A stretch of 64,000 bases of DNA from Mycolicibacterium sp. BiH015. GTDB lineage: Bacteria; Actinomycetota; Actinomycetes; Mycobacteriales; Mycobacteriaceae. The notes under the pieces are model-generated. The model did no database searches. It was not told the DNA's origin and saw only the letters and a program-made list of their open reading frames with translations. The DNA lies in assembly GCF_027706845.1 (NCBI RefSeq), contig NZ_JAQGCZ010000002.1, forward strand, positions 682,001-746,000, given 5' to 3'. Position numbers and translations under genes: made by a program. Positions 36,247 through 43,922 of this stretch are shown here, in pieces; position 1 is the first letter of the stretch; each line of letters opens with the position of its first letter.

Positions 36247-37500
36247 ATGGCGACCCCCACCCTTCCGCCGGGATTCGACTTCACAGACCCCGACCTGAAC
36301 TGCGCGCGGCTCCCGATCGAAGAGCTCTCGGAGCTGCGTCGCAGCGAACCGATCTGGTGGAACGCACAACCCATCGGCAACGGCGGGTTTGACGACGGCG
36401 GCTTCTGGGTCGTGACCAAGCACAAGGACGTCAAGGAGATCTCCAAGCGCAGCGACGTCTTCTCCAGCCAGCAGAAGACGGCGCTCCCCCGCTATCCCGA
36501 AGGGTCGACCGGCGAACAGATCGAGACCGGCAGCCTGGTCCTGCTCAACATGGACGCGCCGCGTCACACGCACCTGCGCAAGATCATCTCGCGGGGCTTC
36601 ACGCCCAGAGCCGTCGAACGCTTGCGCGACGACCTCAGCCAGCGCGCGCAGGCCATCGCCAAGAGCGCGGCGGCGGCGGGCACCGGCGACTTCGTCGAGC
36701 AGGTGTCGTGCGAATTGCCGCTGCAGGCCATCGCCGGCTTGCTCGGAGTGCCGATCGAGGATCGCAAGAAGCTGTTCGACTGGTCCAACCAAATGGTCAG
36801 CGACGACGATCCGGAATATGCGCACTACGACAACCGCAATGCGGCAACCGAACTCATCATGTACGCGATGCAGCTCGCGGCGATCCGGGCCGAGAACCCC
36901 GGCGAGGACATCGTCACCAAGCTGATCGAGGCCGACGTCGACGGGCACAAACTCTCCGATGACGAGTTCGGCTTCTTCATGGTGCTGCTCGCGGTGGCCG
37001 GTAACGAGACGACGCGCAACTCCATCACCCACGGCATGATCGCGTTCACCGAACACCCGGATCAGTGGGAGCTGTTCAAGCGGGAACGTCCCGTCACCGC
37101 GGTCGACGAGATCGTTCGGTGGGCAACACCGGTGACGTCGTTCCAGCGCACCGCACTGCAGGACTACGAACTTTCCGGGGTGCTGATCAAGAAGGGCCAG
37201 CGCGTCGTGATGTCCTACCGGTCGGCGAACTTCGACGAGGAAGTGTTCGACGACCCCTTCACGTTCAACATCCTGCGCGACCCCAATCCACACGTCGGCT
37301 TCGGCGGCACAGGTGCGCACTACTGCATCGGCGCCAATCTTGCGCGGATGACGATCGAGCTGATGTTCAACGCGATCGCCGACCACATGCCCGACCTGAC
37401 CTCTGTCGGTACGCCCGACCGGCTGCGGTCCGGCTGGCTCAACGGGATCAAGCACTGGCAGGTCGACTACACCGGTCAGGGCTGCCCCGTCGCGCACTAG
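36247..37500 (+). CDS. cyp125: Cytochrome P450 of the CYP125 (steroid C26-hydroxylase) family
   Basis: A 417-residue P450 with long near-identical stretches to M. tuberculosis CYP125A1 as I remember it (LRKIISRGFTPRAVERL, VEQVSCELPLQAIAGLLGVP, FQRTALQDYELSGV). The haem Cys360 is in FGGTGAHYCIGANLAR, the I-helix is LLAVAGNETTRNS and ExxR is in DEIVRW. CYP125 hydroxylates the C26 side chain of cholesterol/cholestenone. It lacks the short N-terminal extension of CYP125A1 and is not next to the other cholesterol genes, so it is probably a second paralogue (M. smegmatis has one called CYP125A4). GAGGAG lies seven bases before the ATG. I found no exact KstR box in front of it. Confidence 0.92.
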   Translation: MATPTLPPGFDFTDPDLNCARLPIEELSELRRSEPIWWNAQPIGNGGFDDGGFWVVTKHKDVKEISKRSDVFSSQQKTALPRYPEGSTGEQIETGSLVLLNMDAPRHTHLRKIISRGFTPRAVERLRDDLSQRAQAIAKSAAAAGTGDFVEQVSCELPLQAIAGLLGVPIEDRKKLFDWSNQMVSDDDPEYAHYDNRNAATELIMYAMQLAAIRAENPGEDIVTKLIEADVDGHKLSDDEFGFFMVLLAVAGNETTRNSITHGMIAFTEHPDQWELFKRERPVTAVDEIVRWATPVTSFQRTALQDYELSGVLIKKGQRVVMSYRSANFDEEVFDDPFTFNILRDPNPHVGFGGTGAHYCIGANLARMTIELMFNAIADHMPDLTSVGTPDRLRSGWLNGIKHWQVDYTGQGCPVAH

Positions 37501-38839
37501 GAAACCGGGGCGAGCGGCGGACCGGTGCGGGTGCCGAGGTCTCGGCACAGCGCCGCGAGCTCGTGGCGGTCGGGGCCGGCAGCGGTCGAAGGCCGCCATC
37601 CGGTGGCGTACACCGCCCGTGCCCGCTCCTGCAGAGGGTCGAGGCTCTCGGGCAGGGCGGCCATCCGGTCGTACGGGATCACGTACGGACGCATCGTGGA
37701 ATCGGCAGCGGCGGCGGCCACCACGAGGTCCGACGGCAGCGGCCTGCCGAGGTCGATGCCGCCGCCGGCCCATCGGCGCAGGCGGTCGCCGTCGCTGTGC
37801 ACATGGTCGAGAAACCACGGGCGGATGTGTGCGCGGCACCAGAGGTCGAACTCCGCCGTCACGGCGTCGGTGTCGGAGTCGCGAGACAGCAGGGCGATCA
37901 GCGCCTGAGCCTGTCGGAAAGCCAGGGTCACCCCGCGTCCCGCCAGAGGTGTTGTGGTACAAACGGAGTCGCCGACGCGAATCAGCCCGGGCTGCACGGG
38001 CCGCCCGGCGTCGTCCAGTTGGCCGCGATAGCTGTTGTGCAGCCGTCCGCCGGGCAGAACAGGTGTTGTCGGATACGCGCGGCGGGGTTCGATCCACTCG
38101 GCGAGCATCGGTATGGCCCGGACGGCGGCGTCGAAAACCTCGGGGTGCCGCAGTGCGTGCAATCCAGGTCGGTGCCGTCGTGGGTGATGGTGAGCGAGAA
38201 GTTCGCTCCGTCGTGCAGGAAGGCGACAGCGAAGTAGCCGTCGAGACTCAGCGACAGGCCGATCGGCGAGTTGACCGGGCCTGGGTTGTCGGCTTTCACC
38301 AGACGGTACTGCCTACTGACGTAGGACGCCGCGCACGGACCGCCCTCGCACTTTTCAGGCGCGCCCTCGCGCATGACGCGGCTGGCCCGTCCGGAGGCGT
38401 CGATGACGAGGTCGGCGGGAAGGACACCGCTGCCGATGCGGAGCGCGACGGCCCGGCCGGCCTCGTACCGGACCGCGTCGACATGGCCGGTGATCAGGGT
38501 CAATCCTGGCTGCCGCGAAGCTGTTTCGCGCAGGACGCGCTCGAACAGCGAGCGGCGGCTGTGCAGAGCGATCGGGGTGCCGTCTTCGGCCGACACGACC
38601 CTGGCGCCGACCCGCCGCAGCGCGCGGAGGGCATCGGGTATCTGGTCCTGCAGGGCTTCGACTGCCGGTCCACGGAACGTATGTGCGTGCTCGAACTGCA
38701 TCACCCCGCGCCGCCTCCAGGCGCCGTCCTTTTCCGGTCCCGGGTCACGGTCGACGATGACCACCCGGCGGCCCCGGCGAGCCAGTGTGATCGCGGTGAA
38801 GAGCCCCGTGGGACCTGCCCCGACGACGACAGTGGGCAT
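37497..38839 (-). pseudogene. FAD-dependent monooxygenase, frameshifted
   Basis: The N-terminal part (from MPTVVVGAGPTGLFTAITLA) has the FAD dinucleotide-binding motif and continues to FSLTITHDGTDL. The C-terminal part (HALRHPEVFDAAVRAIPM onward, with RVGDSVCTTTPLAGRGVTLA as the second FAD motif) lies in another frame. The two join near 38155-38165 and need one additional base to be read as one 440-residue protein. After the shift the first frame runs into low-similarity sequence. This is either an inactivated gene or a sequence error; programmed frameshifting is unlikely because no slippery run is present. It faces a TetR gene across a palindromic operator and overlaps the P450 stop by four bases. 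Confidence 0.75.
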
Positions 38840-38865
38840 CACGACTCTTTTCAGGTAGCGTTGGG

Positions 38866-38878
38866 TGTAATGATTACA
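38866..38878. promoter_or_regulatory. Palindromic operator between FAD monooxygenase and TetR genes
   Basis: TGTAATGATTACA is a perfect 13-base palindrome, 17 bases before the TetR ATG and 27 before the monooxygenase ATG. It is the likely TetR binding site for both divergent genes. Confidence 0.65.
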
Positions 38879-38894
38879 TCGAGAGTCACCTAAA

Positions 38895-39539
38895 ATGGCC
38901 GAGGTTGTCAAGCGCGGCTACCGCTCGGACGTCCGGACGGCCCAAGCGCGAGAAACCCGACGCAGGATCATCAGGTCCGCGTCCGAGTTGTTCGTGGCGG
39001 CGGGTTACGGCGCCACCTCCGTGGATGCGATCGCCGAGGGTGCGGGGGTCAGCCGCAAGACCGTGTTCAACGCCGTCGGAGGCAAAGCGGAAATCCTTGC
39101 CATGGCCCTTGATTGGGCCGTCGCCGGCGACGACGAACCGATTCCGCTCATGGACCGTCCCGACGTGGCCGCGCTGCTGCGGCTCGATGATCCGGGGCAA
39201 CTGCTCGACGCCTGGGCCGCCGTGATCGTCGACATCGACAGCCGGGTGGCCGACCTTTACGCCGCGCTGGAAGCCGCTGCGGGGGTGGACTCGACGGCGC
39301 ACGCACTGTTCACGCGTCTGCAGTCGCAGCGGCGGGAAGGCGCGCAGGTGGTCGTCGACGCGGTCGTCGCCCGGAAAGGTGTCCGCCACCGACTGCTCCG
39401 CGCCGAGGCCGCGGATCTGGCCTGCCTGTTCAGCGAACCGCTGATGTATCGACGCCTGGTCGGCGACCAGGGGTGGTCGGTCAAGCGGTTCGAGCGCTGG
39501 CTGCGTACCACGCTTCGCGAGCAGTTGCTCAGGACCTGA
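38895..39539 (+). CDS. TetR-family regulator
   Basis: A 214-residue TetR-type regulator: helix-turn-helix at about residues 25-65 (IIRSASELFVAAGYGATSVD; GVSRKTVFNAVGGKAEILA) and an unclassified ligand domain. Its divergent position suggests that it represses the FAD monooxygenase; since that gene is frameshifted, the regulator may now have only itself as a local target. The 3' end overlaps the opposing small membrane protein gene by 11 bases. Confidence 0.9.
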   Translation: MAEVVKRGYRSDVRTAQARETRRRIIRSASELFVAAGYGATSVDAIAEGAGVSRKTVFNAVGGKAEILAMALDWAVAGDDEPIPLMDRPDVAALLRLDDPGQLLDAWAAVIVDIDSRVADLYAALEAAAGVDSTAHALFTRLQSQRREGAQVVVDAVVARKGVRHRLLRAEAADLACLFSEPLMYRRLVGDQGWSVKRFERWLRTTLREQLLRT

Positions 39540-39840
39540 CGCGGGCGTCCGGATAGTCGAGAATCGAGCGCCAATAGTCCTCGGGGATCTCGGCATTCGA
39601 GCGCAGCACCATCGCCAGCCCGGTGGCCATCGCCACGCCGAGCAGGCCGAGCCACAACCCCGCCGCGGCGATGAACACCCACAGCGCCGTCGTCAGTGTC
39701 GGCCACGGCGACAGCAGCGCCAGAACCGGTGCGAAGAAGAATCCCGTGCCGATGTACCAGGACGACCCCGCTCTGTCGCACTTCAGGACGAACCGCAGCC
39801 ACCGGGGAATCGGGGGGACTGCGCGTGTGTGGTGAACCAT
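39529..39840 (-). CDS. Small membrane protein of unknown function
   Basis: A 103-residue protein with two hydrophobic segments (about residues 29-50 and 52-80). Charged N-terminal (RWLRFVLKCDRAG) and C-terminal (AEIPEDYWRSILDYPDARV) ends flank them. No family recognised. ATG start; its promoter region is shared with the divergent XRE regulator 86 bases away. Confidence 0.7.
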   Translation of the reverse strand: MVHHTRAVPPIPRWLRFVLKCDRAGSSWYIGTGFFFAPVLALLSPWPTLTTALWVFIAAAGLWLGLLGVAMATGLAMVLRSNAEIPEDYWRSILDYPDARVRS

Positions 39841-39926
39841 GCCCTCACTGTGACCCCGTGGGGTAAGCGGGGCAATTACCTCTGAGGTAGTGGCCCGACG
39901 ACGTCCCGACGGCGAGACTGACTTCC

Positions 39927-40703
39927 ATGACGATGGCGGACGAGCAGGCGGGAACCTTCGGGGCGATGATGCGCGGCTGGCGGCAGCGGCGGCGCATGAG
40001 CCAGCTCGATCTGGCGCTGGAAGCCGATGTGTCGGCCCGGCACGTCAGCTTCATCGAGACGGGGAGGTCGACTCCGAGCCGGGCCATGGTGCTGCGGCTG
40101 GCGTCGGTGCTCGACGTTCCGCAGCGGGAGCAGAACCGCATGCTCATCGCGGCGGGGCTGGCCCCGGTGTATTCCGAACGATCGCTCGACGCTCCCGACA
40201 TGGCGGCGGTGCGATCCGGCGTGGCGAAAGTGCTCGACGCCTACGATCCGTTCCCGTGCGTCGTCGTCGACCGGGGGTGGTGGATCCTGGCGGCCAACCC
40301 CGGCGCTGCGGTTCTGCTCGACGGTGTCGCGCCGCACCTGCTGCAGCGTCCCAATGCGCTCCGGATCGCGCTGCATCCGGAGGGTTTGGCGCCTCGCATC
40401 GGCAACCTCGCACAGTGGCGCACCCATCTGCTTGAGCGACTGCGGCGCGAAGTCGCGTCCGGCGACCATGCCGAGCTGCGTGACCTTCTTGCCGAAATCG
40501 ATTCGTACCCGGGTGGTTTCGAGGAGTCGCCGGATCTCGGTGGGGTCGCGGTGCCGCTGGAACTGGAGACGACCGACGGTCGTCGCCTGCGCTTCCTCAG
40601 CATGGTGACGACGTTCGGCACGGCGCTGGACCTGACTGCCTCGGAGCTCAGCATCGAGGCGTTCCTCCCGGCCGACGACGCCACCGCAGCCGCATTGGGT
40701 TGA
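39927..40703 (+). CDS. XRE-family regulator with MmyB-like ligand domain
   Basis: A 258-residue regulator. The N-terminal helix-turn-helix (about 10-70: MRGWRQRRRMSQLDLALEAD; SARHVSFIETGRSTPSRAMV) is followed by an MmyB-like ligand-binding domain (about 100-250: CVVVDRGWWILAANPGAAVLL). The MmyB domain binds fatty-acid-like ligands in a PAS-type fold. It probably controls the following AhpD-like gene 72 bases downstream, since such regulators usually lie next to a small oxidoreductase. ATG 39927 or 39933 could be used. Confidence 0.88.
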   Translation: MTMADEQAGTFGAMMRGWRQRRRMSQLDLALEADVSARHVSFIETGRSTPSRAMVLRLASVLDVPQREQNRMLIAAGLAPVYSERSLDAPDMAAVRSGVAKVLDAYDPFPCVVVDRGWWILAANPGAAVLLDGVAPHLLQRPNALRIALHPEGLAPRIGNLAQWRTHLLERLRREVASGDHAELRDLLAEIDSYPGGFEESPDLGGVAVPLELETTDGRRLRFLSMVTTFGTALDLTASELSIEAFLPADDATAAALG

Positions 40704-40775
40704 GCCAGGGAAGAGTTCGCATCTCGGCGTGCCGAACTGTTGGCGGCAACCGTGCGGTGCGAAAGGGTCAGCTCC

Positions 40776-41408
40776 ATGACCGCCACTGTTCCCGACACGT
40801 CCACCCTGACCCCCGCCGCCATCTCCCGCCTGGCAGTGCCCGAACTCGACGACCTCCGATCGCCGGGTGTGCGTGGCTTCTTCACCAGGCAACTGCGCGA
40901 GGAGGGACTCACCTCGAATTGGTTCCGTGCCCTCTCGCTCAACGAAGACGACCTCGAACGCCTGAATGCCTACCTGCTTCCGCTGCTCGGCACCGACGGC
41001 CGCGGCGGCTTGAGCGCGCGTGAGCGTGAAGTCATCGCCACGGTCGTCTCGGGTGAGAACCGCTGCGCGTACTGCCACACCAACCACGCCAACAAGCTCG
41101 GTAAGGTTGCCGGGGACTGGTCGTTCGGCCAGCGTGTCGCCATCGATCACCGCCAGGTCGCGGAGCTGACCGAGCGCGAGCGGGCATTGGCCGATCTTGC
41201 GGTCGCGGTCAACAACCATCCGCAGGACATTCGAGACGAGGACTTCGCCCGTCTCCGCAGCCTGGGCCTCGATGATCACGAGATCCTGGAAGCCCTTTCG
41301 ATCGCGGCGTTCATCGGCGCCACGAATCGCATCGGAATCGCGCTGTCGGTGCCGCCCAATCCGGAATACACCGGCATTCCGGCCGGACAGGGGCGTCCGA
41401 CGGAATAG
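40776..41408 (+). CDS. AhpD-like peroxidase-related protein
   Basis: A 210-residue carboxymuconolactone-decarboxylase/AhpD-fold protein of the 'uncharacterised peroxidase-related' type. The redox motif is ENRCAYCHTNHANKLG: two Cys separated by two residues with a following His, as in AhpD. The flanking helices and the NNHPQDIRDEDFARLRSLGLD segment match the family. It likely has thiol peroxidase or disulfide reductase activity in the cytoplasm. The ATG follows AAAGGG about ten bases upstream. The lipoprotein gene begins 11 bases after its stop. Confidence 0.87.
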   Translation: MTATVPDTSTLTPAAISRLAVPELDDLRSPGVRGFFTRQLREEGLTSNWFRALSLNEDDLERLNAYLLPLLGTDGRGGLSAREREVIATVVSGENRCAYCHTNHANKLGKVAGDWSFGQRVAIDHRQVAELTERERALADLAVAVNNHPQDIRDEDFARLRSLGLDDHEILEALSIAAFIGATNRIGIALSVPPNPEYTGIPAGQGRPTE

Positions 41409-41419
41409 AGTCGGGCGCC

Positions 41420-41845
41420 ATGAACTCCCGACACCTCATGGCGGCCGTCGTCGGCAGCGTCACCGTGCTGGCGATCGCCGGCTGCTCGACCCCGGAGCCG
41501 GCACTCGGCGGGACCACCGCGACAGTGTCGATCGACGGCAAAGACACCGGAGGCGACGTCGCCGTGCGCTGCCATCAGTCGGGGTGGGCGTGGTACATCG
41601 AGACCCCGGACAAGCAGAACGGGTTCACCGCCGTGCTCGAGACCGGGGGTGAGGTTTCGGCGAAGTCCGTGGACTTCCGTAACGTCGGCGGCTTCACCGG
41701 GTCGTTCTGGGTCGACAACGTCGGCGAGGCCGAGGTATCCAGTGGCGACGGCGACTTCACGATCACCGGCACCGCCGACGGCACCTTCGACGACAGGCCG
41801 AGGGACGAGGTGTCGGCGCAGTTCCGCATCCAAGCGAGCTGCTGA
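41420..41845 (+). CDS. LpqH/19-kDa-antigen-type lipoprotein
   Basis: A 141-residue lipoprotein. The signal sequence ends in the lipobox LAIAGC with acylated Cys22. The mature protein has the features of the mycobacterial LpqH (19-kDa antigen) family: GTTATVSIDGKD, VRCHQSGWAWYIET, a central NVGGFTGSFWVDN and a C-terminal QASC, giving a probable disulfide between the two mature cysteines other than the lipidated one. These proteins sit in the outer face of the plasma membrane or cell wall and are TLR2 agonists. It converges with the acyl-AMP ligase gene, 24 bases apart. Confidence 0.9.
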   Translation: MNSRHLMAAVVGSVTVLAIAGCSTPEPALGGTTATVSIDGKDTGGDVAVRCHQSGWAWYIETPDKQNGFTAVLETGGEVSAKSVDFRNVGGFTGSFWVDNVGEAEVSSGDGDFTITGTADGTFDDRPRDEVSAQFRIQASC

Positions 41846-41869
41846 CCGCCGTTCTCCACCCCTGCGTGC

Positions 41870-43639
41870 TCACGCGTCCAAACGGGCGAACCGGTTCTGC
41901 TTGTACTCCTCGGCGCACGACTGTCTGCGGACCTTGCCGCTGGTGGTGATCGGGATCGATCCCGGGGCCACCAGCACCAGATCGGACACGGCGAGCCCGT
42001 GCGATGTGGAGATGGCCGAGGTGACGTCACGCTTGACGGCGGCGAACTGATCCTGCGGATCTTCATCCGGACCGCTGCGCTTTCTGAACTCGATCACCGC
42101 GACCAACTGCTCCACGCCGTCTGACGGGACGCCGATCGCGGCGACGCGACCTCCGGTGATCTCGGAGATCGTCGCCTCGATGTCGTCGGGGGCGTGGTTG
42201 CGTCCGTAGACGATCAGGAGGTCTTTGATTCGGCCGACCACGAAAAGCTGACCGCCCGAGATGAATCCGAGGTCGCCCGTCCTCAGCCACGGCCCCTCGG
42301 GTGTGCCCTCGGAAGGGTCGACCAGGGTGGCGCGGAAGACCCGCTCGCTGTCCTCGGGTTTCTGCCAGTAACCGCCGCCGACGTTGTCGCCGTGCACCCA
42401 GACCTCGCCGGTCTTGCCGTCCGGGCATTCCGTGCGCGTGTCGGGATCGACGATGCGCACCAGCGGGGAGAGCGACGACAGCGGGGTGTCGTACCCGACC
42501 AGAGGCGTGCCGCCGCCGTTCGCCGACCGCTTCGCGGTGCCCTCGGACAGCGCCTCGCTGTCGAAGTCGACGATGGACGGCGGCTTGCCTGGCCGGACCG
42601 TCGCGACGTACAGCGTGGCCTCGGCGAGCCCGTAGGACGGCTGAATCACCCGCTCGTCCAGATTGAACCGGGCGAACCGGTCGGTGAAGCGCTTGATCGT
42701 CGTGGGATTCACCCGCTCGGCACCGCTCTGGATGATGAACACGTCGCCGAGATCGAGATCGGCCATGTCGGCATCCGTGGTCTTGCGCGCCGCCAGTTCG
42801 AACGCGAAGTTCGGGGCCGAGGTGAACGCCTTGGTGTTGCCCGCCATCAGCTGCACCCACCGTGCGGGCCGTTCCAGGAACGACAACGGGCTGGTCAACA
42901 CAGTGCTGATCCCACCGTAGACCGGTGTGCAGATGCCGAGCAGAAGTCCGAGGTCGTGATAGAAGGGCAGCCACGACACCACCGTCATGTCGGGTGGGGC
43001 GACTCCCCCGTGATCCACCGAGTAATCCGTGGTGATCTGCGCAATGTTGGTCAGGAGATTCCTGTTGGAGATCATCACACCCGCCGGGGAACGCGTCGAT
43101 CCCGACGTGTACTGCAGATAGGCCGTCCGGGTGTCGTCGGGGTCGACGTCGTCGCGCCGGCCGCCGGGTGGCACCGCCGCGTCGAGATCCAGCGAGTCGA
43201 CCTCGATGAGCGCCGGGGCAACGTCGCCGGGCTCCGTGGCGACGTGTCCGGCCAGGTCGCCGACCACAGCGGACGTCGTCAGGACGGCCGCGGGCGCGGC
43301 GTCGCGCAGAACAGAATCCACTCGCTCGTCGGCGACACCGCCGAACGGGACCGACAGCGGGACCGCGATGAGACCCGCCTCCAGTGCACCGAGGAACCCG
43401 ACGATGTAGTCCAACGACTGAGGGGCGGAGATGACGGCACGATCGCCGGGTTGGGCGCAGTGCCTGAGTTCGCGCGCGACGTTGCGTACCCGCCGATACA
43501 GCTGCGGCCATGTCAGGCTTTCGGCCACGCCGGCGCGGTCACGGTCGTAGTCGACGAACGTGAACGCCGTGTCGTCCGGTTGCAGGCTGGCGCGCTCGCG
43601 CAGCAGATCCGGAATGGATGTCTCGACCACCTCTGTCAC
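41870..43639 (-). CDS. Fatty acyl-AMP ligase (FAAL, FadD23-like)
   Basis: A 589-residue adenylating enzyme of the FAAL group. The P-loop is [19 protein letters not shown], the A5 region [13 protein letters not shown]7 TGDLGFI, A8 [22 protein letters not shown] and the final Lys region [10 protein letters not shown]. It closely resembles M. tuberculosis FadD23 from memory ([40 protein letters not shown]). FAALs load fatty acyl-adenylates onto PKS or NRPS carrier domains. It diverges from the MAS-like PKS, as FadD/Pks pairs commonly do. The GTG start has no ribosome site but a TAATTT seven bases upstream, indicating a leaderless mRNA; an in-frame TTG lies nine bases earlier. Confidence 0.92.
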   Translation of the reverse strand: MTEVVETSIPDLLRERASLQPDDTAFTFVDYDRDRAGVAESLTWPQLYRRVRNVARELRHCAQPGDRAVISAPQSLDYIVGFLGALEAGLIAVPLSVPFGGVADERVDSVLRDAAPAAVLTTSAVVGDLAGHVATEPGDVAPALIEVDSLDLDAAVPPGGRRDDVDPDDTRTAYLQYTSGSTRSPAGVMISNRNLLTNIAQITTDYSVDHGGVAPPDMTVVSWLPFYHDLGLLLGICTPVYGGISTVLTSPLSFLERPARWVQLMAGNTKAFTSAPNFAFELAARKTTDADMADLDLGDVFIIQSGAERVNPTTIKRFTDRFARFNLDERVIQPSYGLAEATLYVATVRPGKPPSIVDFDSEALSEGTAKRSANGGGTPLVGYDTPLSSLSPLVRIVDPDTRTECPDGKTGEVWVHGDNVGGGYWQKPEDSERVFRATLVDPSEGTPEGPWLRTGDLGFISGGQLFVVGRIKDLLIVYGRNHAPDDIEATISEITGGRVAAIGVPSDGVEQLVAVIEFRKRSGPDEDPQDQFAAVKRDVTSAISTSHGLAVSDLVLVAPGSIPITTSGKVRRQSCAEEYKQNRFARLDA

Positions 43640-43646
43640 GCGAAGC

Positions 43647-43652
43647 AAATTA
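43647..43652 (-). promoter_or_regulatory. -10 box of the FAAL gene (leaderless)
   Basis: On the minus strand TAATTT followed by seven bases (GCTTCGC) and then the GTG. This is the spacing of leaderless mycobacterial promoters; no clear -35 box. Confidence 0.5.
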
Positions 43653-43853
43653 CCGCAGGCGTCAATCTCTCATCCTGAAAACGCCACTTGTGCGGCGGAG
43701 GCCCGGTGGGCGCGGAATCCGGACACGGCTTTTCGCCGCTCGGCAGGTACTTGACCAAGAATCCGACATCTGCGTCAATAATGTCCTACTTTGGATGGGG
43801 GCCGGAGGCGGGGAAAGCAGCGAACTGCTCGCATGCTGCCGTGAGGAGATGTA

Positions 43854-43922
43854 ATGGCTTCATCCAGCGAGATTCAAGACCGAGCAAACCTTCCTGCTCG
43901 ACGACCGCTGATCGGTCTATGA
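43854..43922 (+). CDS. 22-residue upstream ORF coupled to the PKS start
   Basis: ATG with a good GAGGAG about six bases upstream, reading [20 protein letters not shown] then GL and TGA. The TGA overlaps the PKS ATG as ATGA. The PKS start itself has no Shine-Dalgarno, so ribosomes that finish this short peptide probably reinitiate on the PKS. No known leader-peptide motif (no runs of one amino acid) is present. Whether the peptide has any function besides coupling is unknown. Confidence 0.5.
   Translation: MASSSEIQDRANLPARRPLIGL

Noticed and set aside
38100-38220. Programmed ribosomal frameshifting in the FAD monooxygenase
   Set aside because: No slippery heptamer or strong downstream structure was visible, and the family does not use frameshifting.
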